Shown piece after piece: positions 1 through 5,849 of a stretch of 5,849 nt of DNA. Within the stretch, counting starts at the first letter, position 1; every line of letters starts with the position of its first letter. The stretch is from an uncultured Salinimicrobium sp. Lineage in GTDB: Bacteria > Bacteroidota > Bacteroidia > Flavobacteriales > Flavobacteriaceae. Location: the NCBI GenBank assembly GCA_946887025.1, contig CAMPJY010000151.1, positions 1 through 5,849 of the forward strand, read 5' to 3'. Below the pieces are notes generated by a model that saw nothing but the letters and a program-made list of their open reading frames with translations, searched no databases and had not been told where the DNA came from. A program made the position numbers and the translations under genes.

Positions 1-7
1 GTGCCAT
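1..7 (-). CDS. rpsS: Ribosomal protein S19, first codons only (cut by window edge)
   Basis: On the minus strand the rplB stop is followed six bases later by ATG GCA C, which reads Met-Ala and then a cut codon. S19 of most bacteria begins Met-Ala/Pro-Arg-Ser, and rpsS is the gene that follows rplB in nearly every S10 operon. Only two codons are visible, so the call rests on gene order plus a fitting start. S19 would form part of the 30S head together with S13. Nothing about the rest of the gene can be said. Confidence 0.65.
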
Positions 8-13
8 ATCTTA

Positions 14-841
14 TTATTTCTTTCTACGTTCTACAATATATTTATTACTCGCCTTAGTCTTGGAACGGGTTCTGTATCCTTTTGCAGGAATACCTTTCCT
101 AGAACGTGGGTGACCTCCGGATGCGCGGCCTTCACCACCACCCATTGGGTGATCCACAGGGTTCATCACCACTGGTCTTGTTCTTGGTCTTCTACCCAGC
201 CATCTGCTTCTACCTGCTTTACCTGAAACCAGCAACTGGTGGTCACTGTTTGAAACAGCACCAATGGTAGCCATACAGGTAACAAGAACTCTTCGGATCT
301 CTCCTGAAGGCAACTTAACAGTAGCGTACTTTCCTTCTCTCGCCATTAACTGAGCAAAAGCCCCGGCACTACGAGCCATAACAGCTCCCTGTCCTGGTCG
401 AAGTTCTATACAAGAGATGACGGTACCAAGAGGAATAGTAGCCAAGGGCATTGCATTTCCTATCTCAGGAGCAGCAGCCTCGTCGCTTGATATCAGGTTT
501 TGCCCAACCTGAAGTCCGTTTTGAGCAATAATATATCGTTTCTCGCCGTCTTGATAATTCAATAAGGCAATAAAGGCAGTTCTGTTCGGATCATATTCAA
601 TAGACGCCACAGTAGCAGGAATTCCGTGCTTGTCGCGCTTAAAGTCTATGAGTCTGTAACGTTTTTTATGACCACCACCTATATAGCGCATGGTCATTTT
701 TCCCTGACTGTTTCTACCCCCTGATCTTTTGTTCGGAACTAACAAACTCTTTTCCGGCTTATCAGTAGTAATCGCGTCATATCCGTTTACTACTCTAAAT
801 CGCTGACCAGGAGTGATTGGTTTTAATTTTCTAACTGACAT
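14..841 (-). CDS. rplB: Large-subunit ribosomal protein L2
   Basis: L2 (275 residues, usual bacterial length about 273-277) is a primary 23S rRNA-binding protein. It is needed for subunit association and for an active peptidyl-transferase centre. The N-terminal OB-fold/RNA-binding half is visible around residues 36-110 ([10 protein letters not shown], then [17 protein letters not shown] near 54-70). The SH3-like half follows at about 125-200. The conserved C-terminal loop [13 protein letters not shown] lies at 227-239. It keeps the His (H231) equivalent to E. coli His229, which is linked to peptidyl transfer, while the second His of the E. coli DHPHGGG is Met here. The tail is strongly basic ([21 protein letters not shown] region). 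The start ATG lies 9 bases after the rplW stop, behind an A-rich stretch and without Shine-Dalgarno sequence. The gene ends in tandem TAA TAA stops. It is intact and cotranscribed with rplW upstream and rpsS downstream. Confidence 0.98.
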   Translation of the reverse strand: MSVRKLKPITPGQRFRVVNGYDAITTDKPEKSLLVPNKRSGGRNSQGKMTMRYIGGGHKKRYRLIDFKRDKHGIPATVASIEYDPNRTAFIALLNYQDGEKRYIIAQNGLQVGQNLISSDEAAAPEIGNAMPLATIPLGTVISCIELRPGQGAVMARSAGAFAQLMAREGKYATVKLPSGEIRRVLVTCMATIGAVSNSDHQLLVSGKAGRSRWLGRRPRTRPVVMNPVDHPMGGGEGRASGGHPRSRKGIPAKGYRTRSKTKASNKYIVERRKK

Positions 842-850
842 TTTTTAATC

Positions 851-1141
851 TTAAAGATTAGTGTACAAATCAATAGTTTCACCTTCCGCCACCTGTACAA
901 ATGCTTTTTTATAAGCACTTGTTTTACCAGTTACGACTCCCGTTTTTGTGTAACGGGATTTTCTGTCTGGACGGACATTTATCGTACGAACTTTAGTAAC
1001 CGAAACTCCGTAGGCAGCTTCCACTGCATTCTTGATCTCGATCTTATTCGCATTATTCCTTACCACAAATGAATAAAGATTATTCAGTTCGCTCGCGGTA
1101 GTAGCCTTCTCTGTAATAATAGGTTTTATTAGGATACTCAT
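851..1141 (-). CDS. rplW: Large-subunit ribosomal protein L23
   Basis: L23 (96 residues, typical of the bacterial family) sits at the polypeptide tunnel exit. There it contacts 23S rRNA and provides the docking site for trigger factor and the signal recognition particle. The family pattern is clear: an N-terminal strand with PIITEKA at about residues 7-13, the core YSFVVRNNANKIEIKNAVE (23-41), and AYGVSVTKVRTIN (43-55). A basic extended loop follows at about 58-80, rich in Arg, Lys, Thr and Gly, which in the family reaches into the tunnel wall. The start ATG is 5 bases after the rplD stop and the stop is 9 bases before rplB, so it is translated within the same transcript. No good Shine-Dalgarno motif precedes it; the upstream bases are TAAGCATT. 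There is no sign of truncation. Confidence 0.97.
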   Translation of the reverse strand: MSILIKPIITEKATTASELNNLYSFVVRNNANKIEIKNAVEAAYGVSVTKVRTINVRPDRKSRYTKTGVVTGKTSAYKKAFVQVAEGETIDLYTNL

Positions 1142-1146
1142 AATGC

Positions 1147-1776
1147 TTATTTACTTAAATTCGACTCAATTCCTTCTAAAGAACCTTCCAAAAACACAAT
1201 ATTATTTGCGTTTAAAATCTTGTAAGTGCTTAATTCAGAGGCGTTTACAACTTCGGAGGTGCTTAAATTGCGTGACGACAAATATACGTTTTTATTTGTG
1301 TCACCCAACACTACCAGAGATTTTTTGTTTTCCAGTCCTAAAGCCTTCAAAACCTCAACGAAGTTTTTGGTTTTGGGAGTGTCAAATGAAAAATCTTCTA
1401 CCACTGTGATTGAGCTGCTGTTTGCTTTTAAAGACAAAGCTGATTTACGCGCCAATCTCTTAAGGTTCTTGTTCAATTTGAAAGAGTAGCTTCTTGGTCT
1501 TGGACCGAAAACTCTTCCCCCTCCTTTGAATACAGGAGACTTGATACTTCCCGCACGGGCAGTACCGGTACCTTTTTGTTTCTTGATCTTGCGTGTAGAA
1601 CCTGCAATCTCAGCACGTTCTTTCGCTTTATGAGTACCTTGGCGCTGGTTGGCCAGGTATTGCTTCACATCAAGATAAACAGCATGGTTGTTAGGCTCAA
1701 TCGCAAAAACAGCATCAGAAAGGTTTGCCTTTCTCCCTGTTTCTTTTCCTTTAATATCTAAAACTGCTATTTCCAT
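1147..1776 (-). CDS. rplD: Large-subunit ribosomal protein L4
   Basis: L4 (209 residues, usual about 200-210) binds 23S rRNA domain I early in assembly. Its extended loop lines the narrow part of the exit tunnel. In E. coli it also represses its own S10 operon, both at transcription (attenuation in the leader) and at translation. The tunnel loop is visible at about residues 63-97, containing [19 protein letters not shown] followed by [15 protein letters not shown]. This is the region where macrolide-resistance changes occur in other bacteria, and the QKGTG core is unaltered. The globular C-terminal domain follows, with the family motif PKTKNF near 134-139 and the SSRNL region near 167-171. 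Its ATG shares one base with the rplC stop (TAATG), which suggests translational coupling to L3. Whether L4 regulates this operon is not shown, but the hairpins upstream of rplC are a candidate site. Confidence 0.97.
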   Translation of the reverse strand: MEIAVLDIKGKETGRKANLSDAVFAIEPNNHAVYLDVKQYLANQRQGTHKAKERAEIAGSTRKIKKQKGTGTARAGSIKSPVFKGGGRVFGPRPRSYSFKLNKNLKRLARKSALSLKANSSSITVVEDFSFDTPKTKNFVEVLKALGLENKKSLVVLGDTNKNVYLSSRNLSTSEVVNASELSTYKILNANNIVFLEGSLEGIESNLSK

Positions 1777-2393
1777 TACTTCTGAATGATTACGTAAGAG
1801 TTCTTGTGCCCAGGAACTGCTCCCTTAACAACAAGTAAATTCTTATCTGCTACTACTTTCAACACTCTAAGGTTTTCTACCTTAACTGTCGCTCCACCCA
1901 TTCTTCCGGCCATTTTCATTCCCTTGAATACTCTCGCAGGATAAGAAGCAGCACCAATAGAACCAGGAGCTCTTAGTCGGTTATGCTGACCGTGAGTCGC
2001 TTGTCCAACTCCACCAAAATTATGACGCTTTACTACCCCTTGAAAACCTTTACCTTTAGAGATTCCGGAGATGTCTACGAATTCCCCCTCGATAAAGTGC
2101 TCCACGGTAATGGCATCACCTAATTTAAAATCCTTTTCAAATCCCTGGAATTCGACAACCTTTCTCTTGACACCTGTTCCGGCTTTTTTAAAGTGCCCTT
2201 GGGCAGCCTTTGGAGCATTCTTGTCTGATTTGTCATCGAAACCGAGTTGAATTGCTTCATACCCGTCAACCTCTTCGGTTCTGACTTGGGTAACTACACA
2301 TGGCCCAGCTTGTATAACGGTACAAGGGATGTTTTTCCCGTTCTCGTCAAAAATGCTGGTCATGCCTATCTTTTTTCCTATTAACCCAGACAT
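1776..2393 (-). CDS. rplC: Large-subunit ribosomal protein L3
   Basis: L3 (205 residues, usual about 205-215) is one of the two proteins that initiate 50S assembly. It has a long loop reaching the peptidyl-transferase centre. Seen here are the N-terminal [17 protein letters not shown] (3-19), the β-barrel core, and the signature [16 protein letters not shown] (113-128). The central loop [20 protein letters not shown] (133-152) and [12 protein letters not shown] (155-166) follow, and it ends with VVKGAVPG (188-195). The residue aligning with E. coli Gln150, which PrmB methylates, is Ser150 here. It is the first gene after the 159-base gap and is preceded by about 37 bases of almost pure A/T without Shine-Dalgarno sequence, just downstream of a terminator-like hairpin. 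Its TAA stop overlaps the rplD start by one base. Confidence 0.98.
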   Translation of the reverse strand: MSGLIGKKIGMTSIFDENGKNIPCTVIQAGPCVVTQVRTEEVDGYEAIQLGFDDKSDKNAPKAAQGHFKKAGTGVKRKVVEFQGFEKDFKLGDAITVEHFIEGEFVDISGISKGKGFQGVVKRHNFGGVGQATHGQHNRLRAPGSIGAASYPARVFKGMKMAGRMGGATVKVENLRVLKVVADKNLLVVKGAVPGHKNSYVIIQK

Positions 2394-2430
2394 ATTTATT
2401 AATTATTAATTGTTTACTTATTTAAAAAAA
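2394..2430 (-). promoter_or_regulatory. A/T-only-like ribosome-loading region before rplC
   Basis: The 37 bases before the rplC ATG hold only two G/C pairs. They contain a tandem 7-base repeat (AATTAAT twice on the minus strand, 2398-2411) and no GGAG-type sequence. Such unstructured A/U-rich stretches are the usual translation-start context in Bacteroidota. The region could also hold a promoter, but I found no convincing -33/-7 pair, so it is best read as the untranslated approach to rplC. Confidence 0.4.
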
Positions 2431-2460
2431 TTCAGGGTCAAAAATACTTCAACCCTGAAT
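2424..2460 (-). terminator. Intrinsic-terminator-like hairpin between rpsJ and rplC
   Basis: On the minus strand, ATTCAGGGT (2460-2452) pairs perfectly with ACCCTGAAT (2438-2430) over 9 base pairs, enclosing a 13-base loop. Six further T residues follow (2429-2424), after the T that closes the stem. Stem plus U-tract is the form of a Rho-independent terminator facing rplC. Because it lies inside an operon whose downstream genes are essential, complete termination is unlikely unless a promoter follows; partial termination or attenuation is more plausible. On the plus strand the hairpin is followed, after a short GTA, by seven T, but no plus-strand gene would use it. Confidence 0.65.
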
Positions 2461-2468
2461 GTATTTTT
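2440..2468 (-). promoter_or_regulatory. Alternative hairpin overlapping the terminator (possible antiterminator)
   Basis: On the minus strand AAAAATAC (2468-2461) is perfectly complementary to GTATTTTT (2447-2440). Its loop of 13 bases holds the whole 5' arm of the terminator stem, and its 3' arm lies in the terminator loop. The arms interlock, and the linkers of 0 and 1 base are too short for both full stems to coexist, so the two folds should exclude each other. The stem has only one G-C pair and would be weak unless stabilised by a protein or by kinetics. The repeat is seen; its regulatory role is inference. Confidence 0.35.
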
Positions 2469-2515
2469 TTCCGTTTTTCCCTTGCCAACAGGCGCAGGAC
2501 ATTTAACTCTGCTCT

Positions 2516-2548
2516 GACTTCCGACTCCTGAATCCGGAGTCAGGAATC
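2516..2548. repeat. Tandem heptamer array with GANTC cores
   Basis: Five 5-base cores start at exactly 7-base intervals: GACTT (2516), GACTC (2523), GAATC (2530), GAGTC (2537) and GAATC (2544). Four of them fit the palindrome GANTC. Since the core is palindromic, the array reads the same way on both strands and can fold in several ways, for example GACTCC/GGAGTC (2523-2528 with 2536-2541) or TCCTGA/TCAGGA (2526-2531 with 2540-2545). It ends five bases before the rpsJ stop codon and is more G/C-rich than the rest of the gap. Its origin and function are unknown. Confidence 0.6.
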
Positions 2549-2552
2549 CTCA

Positions 2553-2858
2553 TCACACCTTGATCTCCACCTCTACTCCACTTGGCAATTCAAGTTTCAT
2601 CAAGGCATCAATGGTTTTTGAAGAAGAGCTGTAAATATCAAGTAACCTTTTGTAGGAACTCAACTGGAACTGCTCTCTCGACTTTTTGTTAACGTGAGGG
2701 GAACGCAATACAGTGAAGATCTTCTTGTGTGTTGGCAATGGAATCGGTCCAGTTACCACAGCACCGGTACTCTTTACGGTTTTTACGATCTTTTCGGCAG
2801 ATTTGTCTACCAGGTTATGATCGTAGGATTTTAGTTTTATTCTGATTTTCTGACTCAT
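2553..2858 (-). CDS. rpsJ: Small-subunit ribosomal protein S10 (NusE)
   Basis: S10 (101 residues, usual 100-105) is part of the 30S head. As NusE it also pairs with NusB for antitermination of rRNA transcripts and links NusG to the leading ribosome. The protein begins [22 protein letters not shown] (4-25). It then shows the family signature [20 protein letters not shown] (32-51) and the extended, rRNA-inserted loop [13 protein letters not shown] (52-64). It ends in a β-strand (GVEVEIKV). The ATG comes 11 bases after the fusA stop; CAGGAAA just upstream resembles a Shine-Dalgarno core but sits too close to the start to be typical. It ends in TGA, unlike the TAA used by the other complete genes here. 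It lies with the str genes rather than directly against rplC, the tuf gene being absent and a 159-base gap following. Confidence 0.98.
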   Translation of the reverse strand: MSQKIRIKLKSYDHNLVDKSAEKIVKTVKSTGAVVTGPIPLPTHKKIFTVLRSPHVNKKSREQFQLSSYKRLLDIYSSSSKTIDALMKLELPSGVEVEIKV

Positions 2859-2869
2859 TTTCCTGATAA

Positions 2870-4981
2870 TTAATCGTTAGCGGTCCCTTTAGCTGCTTTT
2901 ATCACTTCTTCTGAAATGTTAGAAGGAGTTTCAGCGTAATGCGAGAATTCCATGGTAGAGGTTGCTCTACCGGATGACAAGGTTCTTAATGTGGTAACAT
3001 ATCCGAACATCTCTGATAGTGGAACCTCAGCCTTGATAACTTTAGCTCCCGCTCTGTCAGACATATCGTTGATCTGACCTCTTCTTCGGTTCAAATCCCC
3101 AACTATATCACCCATATACTCTTCCGCAGTCAATACTTCCACCTTCATGATCGGTTCAAGAATCACAGCACCCGCTTTCTTAGCGGCTACTTTGTATCCC
3201 ATTTTGGCAGCAAGTTCGAAGGACAGCTGATCTGAATCCACAGGGTGGAAAGATCCATCCTTAAGGACAACTTTCAGGGTATCCATCTTAAATCCTGCCA
3301 AAGGACCGTTCTTCATGGCTTCTTTGAATCCTTTTTCCACTGAAGGAATGAATTCTTTAGGAATACGTCCACCTTTTACTTCGTCTACGAACTGAAGCCC
3401 CGGACCTTTGAAATCCTCATCGGCAGGTGCCATTTCGAAAATGATATCCCCAAATTTACCACGTCCACCAGATTGTTTCTTATAAACCTCTCTGTGATCC
3501 GCACTCTTGGTAATAGTTTCTTTATACTCAACCTGAGGCTGACCTTCGTTCACTTCTACCTTGAATTCTCTTTTCAGACGATCCACAAGGATCTCAAGGT
3601 GAAGCTCCCCCATTCCGGAGATGATGGTCTGTCCTGAAGCCTCATCGGTCTTTACGTTGAAAGTCGGATCCTCTTCAGCCAGTTTAGCCAAAGCCATCCC
3701 CATCTTGTCAACATCAGCCTTTGTTTTAGGCTCCACTGCAATACCAATTACTGGCTCTGGGAAACTCATTGACTCAAGCGCAATTGGGTGCTTCTCGTCA
3801 GTAAGGGTATCCCCGGTCTTAATATCTTTAAATCCAACAGCTGCTCCGATATCTCCCGCTTCGATACGATTGATAGGCTCCTGCTTGTTGGCGTGCATCT
3901 GATAGATACGTGAGATACGCTCTTTCTTTCCGGAACGGTTGTTCAAAACGTAAGATCCCGCATCCAGTGCACCTGAATATACTCTAAAGAAAGCCAGACG
4001 TCCTACGAAAGGATCGGTAGCAATTTTAAAGGCAAGAGCAGAGAAAGGAGAATCCACAGAAGGCTTACGGCTCTCTGGTTGCTCAGTCTCAGGGTTAACA
4101 CCTTCAATTGCTTCGATATCTACCGGAGAAGGAAGATAACGCATAACAGCATCCAGCATAGCCTGCACTCCTTTGTTCTTAAAAGAAGAACCACACATCA
4201 TCGGGATGATAGACATATCGATGGTTGCAGCTCTTAACGCAGCGATGATCTCATCTTCAGTGATGGAATCTTCATCTTCGAAAAATTTCTCCATCAGTTG
4301 CTCATCATATTCAGCAACCGCTTCGATCAACTGAGCACGGTATTTATTTACGTCTTCCATCAGTTCCGCAGGGATTTCGATGGTTTCGTAAGTCATTCCA
4401 TAGTCGTCCTCGTTCCAAACCCTTGCAGTTTTGGAAATAAGATCCACTACTCCTTTAAAATCAATTTCTTCCCCGATCGGAACCTGAAGAGGCACCGGAT
4501 TTCCACCCAGCATTTCTCTTACCTGGTCACAAACCTTGAAGAAATCAGCTCCCTGACGGTCCATTTTATTAACGAATCCAATTCTTGGAACCTTATACTT
4601 ATCAGCCTGTCTCCATACAGTTTCACTTTGAGGTTCTACCCCGTCAACTGCACTAAACAAAGCAACCACCCCATCAAGCACACGTAAGGAACGCTCTACC
4701 TCTACGGTAAAGTCAACGTGACCCGGGGTATCAATAATGTTTACGGTATATTCCTGATCGCGGTACATCCACTTACAGTGGGTAGCAGCCGAAGTAATGG
4801 TGATCCCACGCTCCTGCTCCTGCTCCATCCAGTCCATGGTTGCAGCACCATCGTGAACTTCCCCGATCTTATGACTGATACCAGTATAAAAAAGGATCCG
4901 CTCCGTCGTAGTAGTCTTACCCGCATCAATATGCGCTGCAATACCTATGTTTCTAGTAAATTTTAAATCTCTTTGTGCCAT
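2870..4981 (-). CDS. fusA: Translation elongation factor G (EF-G)
   Basis: EF-G (703 residues, normal length) is the GTPase that drives tRNA-mRNA translocation and, with ribosome recycling factor, ribosome splitting. The GTP-binding motifs are complete: AHIDAGKT (16-23), RGIT with switch-I Thr (58-61), DTPGH (84-88, catalytic His88), NKMD (138-141) and CGSS (263-266). Domain II spans about 310-400. Domain III includes GMGELHLEI (456-464). Domain IV runs from about 480 to 605, with the tip loop GSFHPVDS (576-583, His579) that enters the A site. Domain V runs from about 610 and includes RRRGQI (632-637). The residues matching known fusidic-acid positions (F91, P410, H461, L465) look wild type. 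The start is only 3 bases after the rpsG stop, with no Shine-Dalgarno sequence. No tuf follows; rpsJ starts 11 bases downstream. All five domains being intact argues for the canonical EF-G rather than a tetracycline-protection or EF-G2-type paralogue. Confidence 0.99.
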   Translation of the reverse strand: MAQRDLKFTRNIGIAAHIDAGKTTTTERILFYTGISHKIGEVHDGAATMDWMEQEQERGITITSAATHCKWMYRDQEYTVNIIDTPGHVDFTVEVERSLRVLDGVVALFSAVDGVEPQSETVWRQADKYKVPRIGFVNKMDRQGADFFKVCDQVREMLGGNPVPLQVPIGEEIDFKGVVDLISKTARVWNEDDYGMTYETIEIPAELMEDVNKYRAQLIEAVAEYDEQLMEKFFEDEDSITEDEIIAALRAATIDMSIIPMMCGSSFKNKGVQAMLDAVMRYLPSPVDIEAIEGVNPETEQPESRKPSVDSPFSALAFKIATDPFVGRLAFFRVYSGALDAGSYVLNNRSGKKERISRIYQMHANKQEPINRIEAGDIGAAVGFKDIKTGDTLTDEKHPIALESMSFPEPVIGIAVEPKTKADVDKMGMALAKLAEEDPTFNVKTDEASGQTIISGMGELHLEILVDRLKREFKVEVNEGQPQVEYKETITKSADHREVYKKQSGGRGKFGDIIFEMAPADEDFKGPGLQFVDEVKGGRIPKEFIPSVEKGFKEAMKNGPLAGFKMDTLKVVLKDGSFHPVDSDQLSFELAAKMGYKVAAKKAGAVILEPIMKVEVLTAEEYMGDIVGDLNRRRGQINDMSDRAGAKVIKAEVPLSEMFGYVTTLRTLSSGRATSTMEFSHYAETPSNISEEVIKAAKGTAND

Positions 4982-4984
4982 GTG

Positions 4985-5461
4985 TTAGAATCTAAAGTGA
5001 GAGAATGCTTTGTTAGCTTCAGCCATTTTATGAGTATCAACTCTTTTCTTAACAGCCGCACCTTCTTCCTTAGCCGCAGCGATGATCTCAGATGCAAGTC
5101 TCTGCGCCATAGATTTCTCGTTACGTTTACGGGAATAACTGATCAACCACTTCATTGCGGTTGAAACTTTACGGTCTGGACGTATCTGCATCGGGATCTG
5201 GAAGGTAGCACCCCCTACACGTCGGCTACGTACTTCTACGTGAGGCATAACGTTGGAAAGGGCATCTTTCCACAACTCCAGAGCTGTTTTTTCTTCGTCT
5301 TGTTTTTTCTCTTCTACGATCGCGATGGCGTCATAGAAAACTTTAAAGGCCACTGATTTCTTACCGTCCCACATCATCATGTTCACAAAACGTGTTACAA
5401 GTTGATCGTTAAATTTTGGATCCGGTAAAAGAGGTCGCTTCTTCGCCTGTCTTTTTCTCAT
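4985..5461 (-). CDS. rpsG: Small-subunit ribosomal protein S7
   Basis: S7 (158 residues, the length usual in Bacteroidota) binds the 3' major domain of 16S rRNA, initiates assembly of the 30S head and lies next to the E site. The basic N-terminal arm ([17 protein letters not shown], 1-17) is followed by the helical core [19 protein letters not shown] (21-39). The signature [18 protein letters not shown] (73-90) contains the β-hairpin that contacts mRNA and tRNA. Then come IRPDRK (93-98) and the C-terminal [15 protein letters not shown] (144-158). The ATG lies 22 bases after the rpsL stop, preceded by TGTAAAGAA rather than a Shine-Dalgarno sequence. The stop is 3 bases before fusA, so the two are probably translationally coupled. 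In E. coli S7 is the translational repressor of the str operon through the rpsL-rpsG spacer; that spacer is only 22 bases here and shows no obvious structure. Confidence 0.98.
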   Translation of the reverse strand: MRKRQAKKRPLLPDPKFNDQLVTRFVNMMMWDGKKSVAFKVFYDAIAIVEEKKQDEEKTALELWKDALSNVMPHVEVRSRRVGGATFQIPMQIRPDRKVSTAMKWLISYSRKRNEKSMAQRLASEIIAAAKEEGAAVKKRVDTHKMAEANKAFSHFRF

Positions 5462-5483
5462 TTCTTTACATTAAAAGTTTTAA

Positions 5484-5849
5484 TTACTTCTTAGGGCGTT
5501 TTGCACCGTACTTGGATCTACGTTGTGTTCTTCCTGCAACACCTGCGGTGTCGAGGGCTCCACGAACGATGTGATACCTAACTCCTGGCAAATCTTTCAC
5601 CCTTCCGCCTCTAACCAATACTATCGAGTGCTCTTGGAGGTTGTGTCCTTCCCCGGGGATGTATGCGTTCACCTCTTTCCCGTTGGTCAGCCTTACCCTT
5701 GCAACTTTTCGCATTGCAGAGTTAGGTTTCTTAGGGGTCGTGGTGTAAACACGCGTACAAACTCCTCGTCTCTGAGGGCACGAATCCAAAGCAACCGATT
5801 TACTCTTCTTGGTAATCGTGGCTCTTCCTTTTCGTACTAATTGTGAAAT
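5484..5849 (-). CDS. rpsL: Small-subunit ribosomal protein S12, 5' end outside window
   Basis: S12 contacts the decoding centre and controls accuracy. The frame is open to the window edge and reads [15 protein letters not shown] as its first visible residues. By family resemblance only about three residues (such as Met-Pro-Thr) are missing, giving a protein of about 124 residues. A TTG at 5789-5787 could be taken for a start, but it lies inside the conserved region and the reading frame continues upstream with S12 sequence, so it is a leucine codon. Conserved blocks are [35 protein letters not shown] and [13 protein letters not shown], then a basic tail. Assuming the three missing residues, Lys43 and Lys88, the positions changed in streptomycin-resistant mutants, are both lysine. 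Asp89, the RimO methylthiolation target in E. coli, is also kept. It is the first str-operon gene seen here; its promoter is outside the window. Confidence 0.97.
   Translation of the reverse strand: MSQLVRKGRATITKKSKSVALDSCPQRRGVCTRVYTTTPKKPNSAMRKVARVRLTNGKEVNAYIPGEGHNLQEHSIVLVRGGRVKDLPGVRYHIVRGALDTAGVAGRTQRRSKYGAKRPKK

Noticed and set aside
846..860. Near-perfect palindrome TAATCTT-A-AAGATTA across the rplW stop codon
   Set aside because: As RNA it leaves at most about five weak pairs with a small loop, there is no T-run after it on the coding strand, and short A/T-rich palindromes are common here.
2439..2446. TATTTTTG on the minus strand, matching the Bacteroidota -7 promoter element TAnnTTTG
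   Set aside because: No TTG/TTTG lies about 19-21 bases upstream (that position is an A-run), and the match sits in the loop of the terminator hairpin. A lone 8-base A/T-rich match in such a region is expected by chance. Transcription-start mapping could reopen it.
4298..4687. A 129-codon open frame on the plus strand, opposite fusA
   Set aside because: It lies wholly antisense to conserved EF-G coding sequence, shows no recognisable domain and has no upstream signal. It is a by-product of codon use on the other strand, as are the shorter plus-strand frames opposite rplD, rpsG, rpsL and other parts of fusA.
5462..5483. S7-type translational control site in the rpsL-rpsG spacer
   Set aside because: The spacer is only 22 bases and A/T-rich with no inverted repeat, so nothing like the E. 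coli S7 target is visible.
5787..5789. TTG as start codon of rpsL
   Set aside because: Twenty further in-frame codons upstream encode typical S12 N-terminal sequence up to the window edge, so the true start is outside the window.
1..5849. A hidden defence, mobile or other accessory system
   Set aside because: Almost every base is accounted for by intact core translation genes on one strand; no repeats-spacer array, transposase, attachment site or unfamiliar protein is present.

Overview
The window is a housekeeping ribosomal-protein and elongation-factor cluster read entirely from the minus strand (right to left). In transcription order it holds rpsL (S12, 5' end cut by the window edge), rpsG (S7), fusA (EF-G), rpsJ (S10), rplC (L3), rplD (L4), rplW (L23), rplB (L2), and the first two codons of what is almost certainly rpsS (S19). 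This is the 'str' operon joined directly to the 'S10' operon, with no tuf gene between fusA and rpsJ.

The organism is most likely a member of Bacteroidota, probably class Flavobacteriia. The signs are the rpsL-rpsG-fusA-rpsJ-rplC order without tuf, the protein types (158-residue S7, 101-residue S10, L2 with [10 protein letters not shown], flavobacterial-looking EF-G), and A-rich start regions without convincing Shine-Dalgarno sequences. This is an inference from gene order and family resemblance; genus is not assignable here.

Layout: 5849-4985 carries the two small-subunit assembly/decoding proteins S12 and S7; 4981-2870 carries EF-G; 2858-2553 carries S10/NusE; 2552-2394 is the only real intergenic stretch (159 bases); 2393-14 carries L3, L4, L23 and L2, packed with gaps of -1, 5 and 9 bases; 7-1 begins S19. 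All the products act on the cytoplasmic ribosome: S12 and S7 in the 30S decoding centre and head, EF-G in translocation, S10 in the 30S head and in transcription antitermination, and L2, L3, L4 and L23 in the peptidyl-transferase centre, exit tunnel and nascent-chain exit.

I see no accessory system, mobile element, CRISPR array or RNA gene. The part worth a second look is the 159-base rpsJ-rplC gap. It contains a tandem array of 7-base units, each with a GANTC-type core, abutting the rpsJ stop codon. It also holds an intrinsic-terminator-like hairpin just before rplC and a second, overlapping inverted repeat that would exclude that hairpin. Together these look like a point where the fused operon can be attenuated or split, possibly a counterpart of the L4-controlled S10 leader, although no function is shown by the sequence alone.
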